Below, piece after piece: positions 6,039-13,767 of a stretch of DNA of 23,665 nt. The stretch's first letter is position 1, and each line of letters begins with the position of its first letter. The DNA is from an uncultured Prevotella sp. GTDB taxonomy: Bacteria; Bacteroidota; Bacteroidia; Bacteroidales; Bacteroidaceae. The translations under genes and the position numbers were made by a program. The stretch is taken from contig CAAGSA010000047.1 of the NCBI GenBank assembly GCA_900772835.1, positions 1-23,665 on the forward strand. The letters are read 5' to 3'. The notes under the pieces were generated by a model, which saw only the letters and a program-made list of their open reading frames with translations, had not been told where the DNA came from and made no database searches.

Positions 6039-8600
6039 CTACTGTTTGATTTCCCTGAGCATCACACTGCCGTTCAGTCCGCTCGCCACTGGCGTCCAGT
6101 TCTCGTAGGTCGTCTTCTTGTAGTTGATGTCCACCATATTTATTTCTTTCATCTTTCGCCACTTTATGCCGCGTCGTTCCATATCGGCAATGCGGTTGGC
6201 AGGAAGGTTGGTCACCTCGATGCGTATGGTGTTTCTCCCCTTGCGCAAGGCGTTCTTGCAGTCGAGCACGAACGGCACTGCCCAGGCGCACCCCACATAT
6301 ATGTCATTGATATACACACGGGCGCTCTCCCTTACGTCGCCGAGGTCAATCTGCCAGTTGCGTCTGCTGTCTTCGGCAGAGAGCTTGAAGCTCGTGGTGT
6401 ATACACCGGTGCCTATGGTTACGGCAGCGCTGTCGCCCAGATTTTCCCATGTCTGCAGCCGGTTGAGCTTGTATCTTTGCTTCACTTTTGGAACCTCCTC
6501 TGTAAAGGATAGAGACCATTTCCCCTCAGTGATGTCTATAGTCCTGCTGTCTTCGTCTGCATACTTCCTGTAGGGAGCGCGCGCTATGCTGTCGCTTATC
6601 CCCCAGTCATTTAGCGGACGACCGGATGACAGGAGGATTCTGCTCTCGCCACTCCTCAGGTTTATCATTATGCCATTGTTGTAGACGTCAGCCCTGTTGA
6701 ATTCGTCAGTCATAGGGTTGTACCAAAGTGCGTTTCTTTCGCCTGTGGCAGGTTTCACGGTAGCCTTTATGTCGTGGTCCGTAAGGTTTGCGATAAAATA
6801 GTGATGCCCGATGGAGTTGCTGCGGCGTATTATCTTCAGTCCGAGCTTCGTCTTCATTTCCTCTGGAGTTGCCGTCTCTTTCATGGCAGCATTGTCAATG
6901 CCCTTGATGATTGCAGCCCCTTTTGCTTTCATGTCCTCAAGATGCAGCTTTACGTTCTCCGGCATTATATTGTCGCCAGGGATTATGATTGCCTTATACT
7001 TTGTTCCGGCAGCGGTGACGATTGACCCGTCCTTGAAATCCGTCGTCATAAGATACTGGTCGGAGATATAGTCGCAGTCGAATCCCGCCTTGTCTATGGC
7101 AAGTATAGCCTTGATGAAGTCCGGTGCCTTCTTTGCCATGGAGTGGATGTCAAACTGCATGAGGAGCTTCTCGCGGTTGTCTCGCCACATGTCCCTTACG
7201 GGCAGATATACGAGAAAATCGTTGTCCGGCTGTCCCCATTGCAGATAAGTCTGGCAGCGCGTGATGTATTTCATCAGTTCCGGGGCATCGCGCCATATTG
7301 AGTTCGTGGGACTCATGTCTATAGAAGCATAGAATCTCCATCCCGGCCACGGGTCATCCTTCGGAGAATAAGCCGTGCCGTGGAAGAACATGTGGTTCAC
7401 TCCGGCACAGAACATCAGGTCCATGTCCGGCTTCATCTGGCTGAGCGATGTGCGGAAATGTTCCGTCAGCCAGGTGAAGGTCTCGCTCGATGTGTATTTC
7501 TTACCTGTGATATGTGCTGCCGACGGCGCGTATTTCAGCATGCTAAGGTCGCTGAAGTTGGGGCGTGTCATGCCTGGGTCTTTGCGCAGTCCCTTTATGC
7601 CGAAATCGGTGATTCCGAATCCTTCAATCTCCGGTATGTCCACCGCTCCGTAGCAGTCGATGAGGTTGGCTGGCGAACCGTGTGCTTGGTTTCTGGTTAT
7701 TGCTCCGTGGCGATGTGCCCATGCTGTCCACTGTCGGGTGAAGTTCGTCAGCAGCAGGTTGCCGAGCGTCTCGCGGTAGTCGCTCACCACTTGCGGGTCG
7801 CGGTCAACGAGCTTGTCGATGCAGTCTTCGAGCGAGTATCCTCGCCTCTTCTTGAACTCGTCGAAGAGCGTAGGCGTCCAGTCTGCCTTGTGCTCCTCGT
7901 AGCTGTCGTTGAAGAAAGTGTGTGGGAAAGGTGTTTTCGAAGCCGTGAACGCACTGTCGATATGTGCCAGATAGTGCGCTACGGCAGTAGAGTCGAAGTG
8001 GTCGATTACATATCCTTCGCCTCCCGGTGCGGCGCGCTCCACCATCTTTCTTGTCCTGCCCTCATACAGGGCTATGACCCTCTGCTTGTCTGGCTGTCCC
8101 TTCACGGCGAACGATTTCGCAAGCCTGAATGTGGAGTAGGGGCGTTCCTTCTGCGGAACGAGGAAGTCTATGCTCTTTATGTCCGTCCTTGCGCTGACGA
8201 CGGTATCTATGAACACCGCCTTGCATGCTGCCTCCCTGAGCGGCACCCACGGTCCGCCGAACGGCCATCCCGTGCCGGTTGCCATATCCGTCTCTATGTC
8301 GAGCCGATTGTTCTCTGCCTCGGTATAGCGCAGCATATCCATCCATTTGGACGAGAGATATGGAATGTCGTTCTTGTCGTTGCCCTGCACTCCATATATA
8401 GGTGTGATTTCCACCGCTCCGGCTCCTGCCTTGGCGTATTGTTCAAGGTTCCAGGTCAGGTTCTGCTTGTCCACAGCCGAACCGAGCCACCACCAGCGTA
8501 GTCCGGGCCGTGCCTCACGTGTAGGTGTAGGCAACGGTTGCGCCCCAATATTTGTTGCGGCAGTAGCCAAGAGTGCAAGCAATACTGTCTTTTTTGTCAT
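6039..8600 (-). CDS. GH106-type alpha-L-rhamnosidase, exported
   Basis: This 853-residue protein has a signal peptide (about 1-20, ending in IGA). RWWWLG (35-40) and GAVEITPIYG (61-70) near the N-terminus are hallmarks of GH106 alpha-L-rhamnosidases. A barrel-like catalytic region follows (including CAGVNHMFFHG in the middle), and a C-terminal jelly-roll/galactose-binding-like region holds GTGVYTTSF and ARVYINDIYVG. GH106 enzymes release terminal rhamnose from pectic side chains or rhamnogalacturonan oligosaccharides. It is shorter than the large RG-II GH106 enzymes but similar to the compact forms common in Bacteroidetes. It is first in the minus-strand operon with GH105 and GH28, which points to RG-I use. 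Confidence 0.87.
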   Translation of the reverse strand: MTKKTVLLALLATAATNIGAQPLPTPTREARPGLRWWWLGSAVDKQNLTWNLEQYAKAGAGAVEITPIYGVQGNDKNDIPYLSSKWMDMLRYTEAENNRLDIETDMATGTGWPFGGPWVPLREAACKAVFIDTVVSARTDIKSIDFLVPQKERPYSTFRLAKSFAVKGQPDKQRVIALYEGRTRKMVERAAPGGEGYVIDHFDSTAVAHYLAHIDSAFTASKTPFPHTFFNDSYEEHKADWTPTLFDEFKKRRGYSLEDCIDKLVDRDPQVVSDYRETLGNLLLTNFTRQWTAWAHRHGAITRNQAHGSPANLIDCYGAVDIPEIEGFGITDFGIKGLRKDPGMTRPNFSDLSMLKYAPSAAHITGKKYTSSETFTWLTEHFRTSLSQMKPDMDLMFCAGVNHMFFHGTAYSPKDDPWPGWRFYASIDMSPTNSIWRDAPELMKYITRCQTYLQWGQPDNDFLVYLPVRDMWRDNREKLLMQFDIHSMAKKAPDFIKAILAIDKAGFDCDYISDQYLMTTDFKDGSIVTAAGTKYKAIIIPGDNIMPENVKLHLEDMKAKGAAIIKGIDNAAMKETATPEEMKTKLGLKIIRRSNSIGHHYFIANLTDHDIKATVKPATGERNALWYNPMTDEFNRADVYNNGIMINLRSGESRILLSSGRPLNDWGISDSIARAPYRKYADEDSRTIDITEGKWSLSFTEEVPKVKQRYKLNRLQTWENLGDSAAVTIGTGVYTTSFKLSAEDSRRNWQIDLGDVRESARVYINDIYVGCAWAVPFVLDCKNALRKGRNTIRIEVTNLPANRIADMERRGIKWRKMKEINMVDINYKKTTYENWTPVASGLNGSVMLREIKQ

Positions 8601-8639
8601 ATAGATTTGTTTGATAGTTTAAAAGTAATTTTTCAAGTT

Positions 8640-8648
8640 GCAAATTTA
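8640..8648 (-). promoter_or_regulatory. Candidate -7 box for the GH106-GH105-GH28 operon
   Basis: On the minus strand this reads TAAATTTGC, matching the Bacteroidetes -7 consensus TAnnTTTG. It lies 40 bases upstream of the GH106 start. No good TTTG is seen at the usual -33 spacing, which fits a promoter that depends on an activator. Confidence 0.35.
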
Positions 8649-8691
8649 TTTATATTTTTCCTTTCTATAAAATAAATGCTATACATAAAAA

Positions 8692-8725
8692 TGTATATCG
8701 TACAGAAAAAATTGTATTATCGTAC
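8692..8725 (-). repeat. Direct repeats upstream of the rhamnogalacturonan operon (candidate activator site)
   Basis: TGTATATCGTAC at 8692-8703 is repeated as TGTATTATCGTAC at 8713-8725. The right edges (GTAC) are 22 bases apart, about two helical turns. A weaker related GTAGTAC lies at 8738-8744. The pair sits about 44 bases upstream of the -7 box, where activators of PUL operons would bind. The binding protein is unknown. Confidence 0.4.
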
Positions 8726-8787
8726 TGGGAAATGCTCGTAGTACGGTCTGAATCGGATGGAGAAGCCAAGTCTTATTGATATGAAAA

Positions 8788-8817
8788 CCCCCGAAAGTTA
8801 AAAAAAACTTCCGGGGG
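8788..8817 (-). terminator. Rho-independent terminator of the phosphohexomutase gene
   Basis: A 12-bp stem with one mismatch (CCCCCGAAAGTT at 8788-8799 and AACTTCCGGGGG at 8806-8817) encloses an A6 loop. On the minus strand it is followed by TTTT, and it lies just after the stop codon of the phosphohexomutase gene. Confidence 0.75.
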
Positions 8818-8847
8818 GCATATATCTAAAGGGGGCATATATCTAAA
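8814..8847. repeat. Perfect 17-bp tandem duplication over a stop codon
   Basis: GGGGGCATATATCTAAA occurs at 8814-8830 and again immediately at 8831-8847. The second copy contains the phosphohexomutase stop codon (8843-8845), and the G-run of the first copy forms one arm of the terminator. Confidence 0.85.
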
Positions 8848-10312
8848 TCAGTCCGAGCGACTTGAGTTTGCCTTCGATTACGGCAACGCCGCCTTCCACA
8901 TTGCTCTCAATGTTGAGAGGCATCACGGGGTCGTGCAGCGACATGCGCAGCAGCAGCCATCCGTCTTCGTTGTCATTGCCGCAGCTCACCCTTACTCCCT
9001 CATAGTTCGGCTCGACGAGCTTCCATCCGGGCACAGCGGCAAATGCTGCCTTCATGTCTTCAAGCACTTTCGCTCCATACGCCTTGAAGTCGGGTTGGGT
9101 GATTCTGATTCTTATCTCCTTGCTCTCTTTCGGCTGTTTCAGCGTGGAGATGATGTCGCGCAGTTTCTTTCCCTGCTTGTTCAGCTTGGCTGCATAAACC
9201 ACGAGCTTGGCTGCAAGATATGCGCCGTCGTCAAGGAAGTAGTTCTCGCGCAGGGCGGCATGGCCCGATGTCTCTATTGCCAGCCAGCACTCCTCGCCGG
9301 TCCCGTTCAGCCGCACGCCTTCGTTTATCACGTTCTTGTAGCCGCGGCGGAAGCGGTGGTGCTTGCCGCCCTTTGCCTGGATAAACTCGGCAAGTCCGTC
9401 GGACGTTACAGAGTCGGTCACTATCGTGCTGCCGGGATGCTCTTCCAGGATAACGGCTGATATGAGTGCAATCAGCGAGTTGCGGTTCACGGGGTCGCCG
9501 TTGTGGTCTACAATCGCCGAGCGGTCAACGTCGGTGTCGAATATTATGCCCATATCGGCATTGCTCTTTTTCACGGCGGCGCATACCGAAGCCATAGCAT
9601 CGGCATTCTCGGGGTTAGGAATATGATTTGGAAAACGACCGTCGGGGTCGAGGAATTGGCTGCCTTCGGTGGCGGCACCGAGTGAGCACAGGATTTTTTC
9701 AAAAAAGCCGCCGTTGCCGTTGCCTGCATCAACAATGATGTGCATACCCGAAAGCGGATGCTGATGGTCGGTGGCAGCAACGCCGTCGCGGATGTAATCG
9801 GCAAGATGGTTTGAATAGATGGTCATGAAGTCGAGCGTATGGCTGCTGCCTTCCGCTCCGTCGTAGGCATAGTCGCCGTTTGAAGCAATGTCGAGGATTG
9901 ATGCAATGTCCTTGCTGTCGAGCCCTCCCTTGGGAGTGAAGAATTTCAGTCCGTTGCGGTTGAAGGGCAGATGGCTTGCCGTCACCATCACCGATGCCGA
10001 AGCCTTCGGCTGTCCGCACACTGTGGTCATGAACATTGCTGGCGTGGAAGCCAGCCCGCAGTCTGCCACATCGGCTCCTGCCTGTGTCGCGCCTCTGACG
10101 AAAGCCGATTTGATGCTTTTTCCCGAGAGGCGGCAGTCGGTACCCACGGCAATCGTGATTCGGTCATTGCCGGTGGCGTTCCTGAGCCATCTCACGAACG
10201 ACTTTGCAATTGTTTCTACTACTTCAGGCGTGAAGTTCACTTTTTCGCCCTCGATACCTTCGAGTGCCACTCCTCTTATATCGGAGCCATTCTGTAGTTT
10301 TTTAAAATGCAT
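8843..10312 (-). CDS. Alpha-D-phosphohexomutase (phosphomannomutase/phosphoglucomutase family)
   Basis: This 489-residue protein has the four-domain phosphohexomutase layout. The catalytic serine motif TASHLPFNRNGLKF is at 111-124 (phosphoserine Ser113). The Mg-binding loop DTDVDR is at 259-264, a variant of the usual DGDGDR that keeps the three aspartates. The sugar-binding loop ETSGH is at 347-351, and a C-terminal phosphate-binding region is present. The enzyme interconverts hexose 1- and 6-phosphates; glucose, mannose or glucosamine preference cannot be set from the sequence. TASHLP and DTDVDR are typical of a distinct subgroup, so the annotation is kept at family level. It is a single-gene unit with its own -7 box and terminator. 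Confidence 0.9.
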   Translation of the reverse strand: MHFKKLQNGSDIRGVALEGIEGEKVNFTPEVVETIAKSFVRWLRNATGNDRITIAVGTDCRLSGKSIKSAFVRGATQAGADVADCGLASTPAMFMTTVCGQPKASASVMVTASHLPFNRNGLKFFTPKGGLDSKDIASILDIASNGDYAYDGAEGSSHTLDFMTIYSNHLADYIRDGVAATDHQHPLSGMHIIVDAGNGNGGFFEKILCSLGAATEGSQFLDPDGRFPNHIPNPENADAMASVCAAVKKSNADMGIIFDTDVDRSAIVDHNGDPVNRNSLIALISAVILEEHPGSTIVTDSVTSDGLAEFIQAKGGKHHRFRRGYKNVINEGVRLNGTGEECWLAIETSGHAALRENYFLDDGAYLAAKLVVYAAKLNKQGKKLRDIISTLKQPKESKEIRIRITQPDFKAYGAKVLEDMKAAFAAVPGWKLVEPNYEGVRVSCGNDNEDGWLLLRMSLHDPVMPLNIESNVEGGVAVIEGKLKSLGLI

Positions 10313-10337
10313 GGGATATATAGTATTGAATTCCGAC

Positions 10338-10346
10338 GCAAACTTA
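10338..10346 (-). promoter_or_regulatory. Candidate -7 box for the phosphohexomutase gene
   Basis: On the minus strand this reads TAAGTTTGC, a match to TAnnTTTG, 26 bases before the start codon. No convincing -33 box is seen at 19-21 bases. Confidence 0.35.
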
Positions 10347-10560
10347 CGATTTTTTTTTCAAATATCAGCTATCCGATATAAAAAAACATACAAGTTATTG
10401 TCTTGTGTCAATTCTGCACCGGACGTTGGCATATCCGGTTCTTCATGATTCAACGGTGAACGGAGTTTTTTTTCGGTGGTATGAGAGATGTGTGCAGTTT
10501 CACCGCTCTATGTTTATAGACAAACGAGGTGAAAACATAAAAAGATGGAGGACGGAAAAG

Positions 10561-11562
10561 ATGGATAAGTCAACAGACGAAAAGGAATGGCTGCGACGCA
10601 TCAGCGGACAGAAAGCGGCAGAGCCGACAGTACAGGACAACAAAAGCGCCAAAGTAGCTGCTGCAGCTCCCCCAAAGCGAGAGACAATGGCGGACAAAGG
10701 TAAAACGGGCGGCAGGGGCTTCGGCGACGTGGCAGGAATGGAGAATCTGAAGCGGATGGTGAGGGAGGGGTTCATAAATGTGCTACGCAACCGCGAACTT
10801 GCCGACACTTACGGCATACGTCCGCCGGCAATGCTCTTCTACGGCCCTGCCGGATGCGGCAAGACTTTCTTTGCCGAGAAGATGGCTGAGGAGGTGGGCA
10901 TACACTTTATGAAGATTGTGCCCGACGACATTGCCTGCATCTGGGCGCACGGCACACAGCAGAAGATTGGCGAGGTGTTCAAGGATGCGGAGAAGAATGC
11001 CCCCACGCTGCTCTTCTTCGACGAGTTCGATGCCATGGTGGCGCGCCGCTCAGGAGATGAGGGCAACCAGCACTACGACAACGAGGTGAACGAATTCCTG
11101 TGTATGCTCAACAATGCCTCGAGCAAGGGCATATATGTGCTCGCCGCCACGAACCATCCAGAACGCATCGACAAGGCGGTGCTGCGCACGGGGCGCATCG
11201 ACGAGATGGTGTATGTGGACATGCCCGACCGGGAGGCGCGCAAGAGCCTGTTTGCCCTGGAACTGTCTAAGCTTCCGAAGGAGGAATGTATCGACACCGA
11301 ACGGCTTGCCGCACTGACCGAGGGCTACAACTGCAGCGACATATCATACATCGTGAAGACGGCGGCGCGCAAGAAATTCAACGAGGCGGTAGACCTCCAC
11401 AGCAGCAAGCTGCCCGACATAACTCAGCAGCAGCTCGAGGAGATCATATCCCGGCGCAGTCCGTCGGTAAGCAGCCGCGACCTGCGCGAATACGAGCGCG
11501 TGAGGATGGAGTTCTCGCCCAAGGACGAGGGATGCCGCCACGTGGGCATCGGATTCAGATGA
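10561..11562 (+). CDS. Classical AAA ATPase (Cdc48/FtsH/Vps4-like single module)
   Basis: The start at 10561 is chosen because a GGAGG at 10547-10551 lies 9 bases upstream; the open frame begins further upstream, but that part has no start signal. The 333-residue product has a flexible N-terminus (about 1-52), then one AAA module. Walker A is GPAGCGKT (95-102), a pore-loop-like IWAHG has Trp128, and Walker B is LLFFDEFD. Sensor-1 is Asn198 in AATNHP, and the second region of homology LRTGRID carries arginine fingers at 209 and 212. A helical lid and a short C-terminal extension follow. It should form a ring hexamer that remodels protein substrates. There is no protease domain and no membrane segment. 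It is followed at 43 bases by two YbjN-like genes, which may supply adaptors or substrates (inference). Confidence 0.85.
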   Translation: MDKSTDEKEWLRRISGQKAAEPTVQDNKSAKVAAAAPPKRETMADKGKTGGRGFGDVAGMENLKRMVREGFINVLRNRELADTYGIRPPAMLFYGPAGCGKTFFAEKMAEEVGIHFMKIVPDDIACIWAHGTQQKIGEVFKDAEKNAPTLLFFDEFDAMVARRSGDEGNQHYDNEVNEFLCMLNNASSKGIYVLAATNHPERIDKAVLRTGRIDEMVYVDMPDREARKSLFALELSKLPKEECIDTERLAALTEGYNCSDISYIVKTAARKKFNEAVDLHSSKLPDITQQQLEEIISRRSPSVSSRDLREYERVRMEFSPKDEGCRHVGIGFR

Positions 11563-11605
11563 CACTATATTTTATTGGTAACAAACATAAAAAAACAGAA
11601 AGACT

Positions 11606-12064
11606 ATGAAAGAGAAGATTTTAGAGGCATTCGCCAGACTGGGGTTCAAACTGGAAGACGCCGACGGCATCGGCTACGTGTTCGACTATGAGGGCAAGCG
11701 CTTCCTCTATCTCTACAACGAGGATGACGAGGATTTCATGAGCATCGCCCTGCCCAATTTCTATGATTACGAGGAGGACAAGGCTGCCGTGTTCTGTGCT
11801 CTCAGCGATAAGCTCAACTCCTCGCTGAAATATGTGAAGGTGTACGCCATTGGCGGCAGCTTGTGGCTCTTCTACGAGCGTGAGCTGTTCGGCGGCGAAG
11901 ACCTGGAGGCTCTTATCCGTAGTATGATTCTGCATCTGGAAGCCGGTCTGATGATGGCTGCCAGACAGAGCGAGGAGATAGAGAAGTCGTTCGCCGAGGG
12001 AAAAGATGCCGACGAAGACGACGCTGACAGCGCGGAAACAGACGAAACGGATGATGACGCATAA
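11606..12064 (+). CDS. YbjN/type III chaperone-like small acidic protein 1
   Basis: This 152-residue protein has the helix-strand pattern of YbjN-like or CesT-like chaperone-fold domains over about 1-120: an N-terminal helix ending in GF, paired strands YVFDYEGKRFLYLY (24-37), an LPNF turn, then long helices. The tail from about 129 is almost wholly acidic (Asp, Glu, Ala, Thr), which suggests a disordered, protein-binding end. It resembles the next gene (LPxF turn, NKL/DKL helix, FFYxxE-type strand), so the two are diverged paralogues. It sits 43 bases after the AAA ATPase gene. The family assignment is by pattern only. Confidence 0.7.
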   Translation: MKEKILEAFARLGFKLEDADGIGYVFDYEGKRFLYLYNEDDEDFMSIALPNFYDYEEDKAAVFCALSDKLNSSLKYVKVYAIGGSLWLFYERELFGGEDLEALIRSMILHLEAGLMMAARQSEEIEKSFAEGKDADEDDADSAETDETDDDA

Positions 12065-12088
12065 CAAAACAACGGGAGGATAAAGACT

Positions 12089-12490
12089 ATGAACAAAAGG
12101 GAAGTAGTGGTGAATGCACTCGAGGCGATGGGCTACAAGCCGGAGATTGACAGCGACGGCGACGTGAAGTTTTCCTATCAGATGAAAACCCTCTACGTGC
12201 TGGGCACGCAGAAAGAGAACGACGGCGACAACTATATTGTGGTCATGCTGCCGCAGTTCTGCGAAATATCCGAAGGCGACGAAATCAAGGCGCTCACCGT
12301 GTGCAACAAACTGACGCGCGACGTGACGGTTGCGAAGCTCTACATCGACAGGACATTGAAGGATGTCACCTCTTCATACGAGTTCTTCTATTGCGGCGAG
12401 GAATGCCTGCGCGCACAGCTGGAACATTCGCTTGACATCATCGGGATGATGCGTTCCGCATTCTACAAGGCGTTGAGGGAGTTCAGCTGA
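12089..12490 (+). CDS. YbjN/type III chaperone-like small protein 2
   Basis: This 133-residue protein lies 24 bases after its paralogue, with a strong GGGAGG at 12074-12079 placed 9 bases before the ATG. It has the same order of elements: an N-terminal helix ending in MGY, a DGDVKFSY strand, an LYVLG strand, an LPQF turn, a CNKL helix, a YEFFYCGEE strand and two C-terminal helices. It lacks the acidic tail of paralogue 1. YbjN-like proteins are thought to act in regulation or as chaperone-fold adaptors. Pairing with an AAA ATPase suggests the two could form a heterodimer that loads substrates (inference). Confidence 0.7.
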   Translation: MNKREVVVNALEAMGYKPEIDSDGDVKFSYQMKTLYVLGTQKENDGDNYIVVMLPQFCEISEGDEIKALTVCNKLTRDVTVAKLYIDRTLKDVTSSYEFFYCGEECLRAQLEHSLDIIGMMRSAFYKALREFS

Positions 12491-12495
12491 CAGTT

Positions 12496-12628
12496 GCCCA
12501 CTGCCATTCGCACGTCGTTTGCTCAGGCTTGACGCGAATGGCGGCAGTGGCGGTTGCGCGGTATAGGAAAAAGGCAGAAAAGACAATCGGAAGCATCATT
12601 TTGGCCCGGTTGTCTTTTCTGCCTTTTT
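12496..12628 (+). terminator. Strong terminator of the AAA/YbjN operon (two hairpins)
   Basis: A perfect 19-bp stem joins 12568-12586 (AAAAAGGCAGAAAAGACAA) with 12610-12628 around a 23-base loop. The right arm ends in T-runs and the left arm in A-runs, so it can work in both directions. An imperfect GC-rich hairpin (12496-12511 with 12534-12551, bulged) precedes it, right after the stop codon. Confidence 0.8.
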
Positions 12629-12726
12629 TTAGAGAAGTTTCTGTCGCCGTGCTCGCCCACGAGCTGTATGAAGTAGGCGGCATAGTTCATCTGCAGCTGC
12701 TCGTCGCTCGTGTTCTCGAAGTCCAT
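12523..12726 (-). pseudogene. Possible gene remnant or small ORF
   Basis: The minus strand from 12726 to about 12640 reads MDFENTSDEQLQMNYAAYFI and then QLVGEHGDRNF, with GC-rich, coding-like codons that contrast with the AT-rich flanks. The open frame then runs into the terminator hairpin and onwards without a natural end. A one-base shift would give a stop immediately (CTTCTCTAA). Upstream, the frame is closed by a TAA shortly before. This looks like the surviving 3' piece of a lost gene, or a very short real gene. No family is recognised. Confidence 0.25.
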
Positions 12727-12739
12727 CAGCTTCTGGTTA

Positions 12740-13567
12740 AAAATCGAAAAAGAGTTGCTCTTGTATCGATAATTTTTGGTTTAATCTTCATTTTTCTTTG
12801 TTCTTTTGTCAAAAATGCCGGTTCGTCCGCTGTTTTCGTCAGGTGTCTTGCGTTTCGTGACAGTAGGTGTGATACTTTACTCTGCACCACCCGGGTTTCG
12901 CGGTTGCAGCTCTCTGCAAGGCTTTTCGTGGCTTTTCCCAGCAGAAGGCATACGTTTGGAATAATGTTTGTTTTTAACATAAAGAAACATTCAAATGTTA
13001 AAATCGTGCATCGCCTGTGCTCTGAGAATCGAATATTTCCGAGTTTCTGAAAAATTGTGCGCAAAAAATGGAATTATCGGCGACCTGTGTAAGGTATTGC
13101 CTTTCAGTGAGTTGTGCTTTTCATTAGTTTGATAGACCCCGAAAAATGTGGTCATTCCTATCAAACGCTTTAACCGTTCAATATGAACGATCGAAGAGTT
13201 TGTAATGAAAAACATCAGGTGCATACCGTTTTCGGGCTGATTTTCGGGCATTTTTGACAACGGAATCGCTACATCCGACAAAATCGTCCGTCGCAAAAAC
13301 TGTCGGCAAGGCAGCCAACCGTATGGAACGGGCAGTAACGGTAAATAATAATGTAAACAATTTTGTTTTCCGCGTGTTAAATTGTTTAGCTTCAAGTATA
13401 AATGATTGTTAAAATAGCGTATAAACCTTTGCTTTTACCATATAAGAAAAATATTATTTCCAGTTTATGCATTTATCGGAAAACCAAAATATCAAAGAAC
13501 AAATAAAAAGGGCGGATACTTTTGTCAACAAATCTAACTGTCGTTTTTTAACAAATGTCTAACATTA
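12740..13567. other. AT-rich stretch without a convincing gene
   Basis: About 800 bases hold no frame with a start signal and coding-like composition. A 134-codon minus-strand frame (12991-13395) looks random. Two small inverted repeats are visible: GTTTGATAG/CTATCAAAC (13127-13135 with 13158-13166) and CGTTCA/TGAACG (13175-13180 with 13184-13189). They could fold as RNA or mark a decayed element. Confidence 0.5.
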
Positions 13568-13582
13568 ATCTTCCGTTAATTA

Positions 13583-13755
13583 TTTTTTTCCGGTCAAGAA
13601 TTTTAGAATTGGAGAATGTGGATGTATTCTTGTGGATTGACGAGAATGGGGTAGAATGTGGCGTATGCCGCAATGCCGCTTGCCATTTATGTAAAATCTC
13701 ATCAATTCGAAGACATGCGGCATTCTCCAATTCTAAAATTATTGACCGAAAAAAA
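13583..13755. mobile_element. MITE-like element with ~35-bp inverted terminal repeats
   Basis: The left end (13583-13618) and right end (13721-13755) are inverted copies. They share a T7/A7 run, CGGTCAA and AATTTTAGAATTGGAGAATG, and differ by one base indel and one mismatch. The 173-bp unit encodes no transposase. The right end lies 12 bases beyond the stop of the metal ATPase gene. No clear target-site duplication is seen. It could instead be an oversized terminator hairpin; other copies in the genome would decide. Confidence 0.5.
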
Positions 13756-13767
13756 TGATTTCCCCGT

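Noticed and set aside
7380..8501. 373-codon plus-strand open frame
   Set aside because: It is antisense to the GH106 gene, with Cys/Arg/His-rich composition typical of shadow frames.
10405..10560. Upstream 52-codon extension of the AAA ATPase
   Set aside because: It has no start signal, while a GGAGG is well placed for the start at 10561.
12991..13395. 134-codon minus-strand frame in the AT-rich stretch
   Set aside because: There is no start signal, the composition looks random, and no family is recognised; the DNA itself is kept as a finding.
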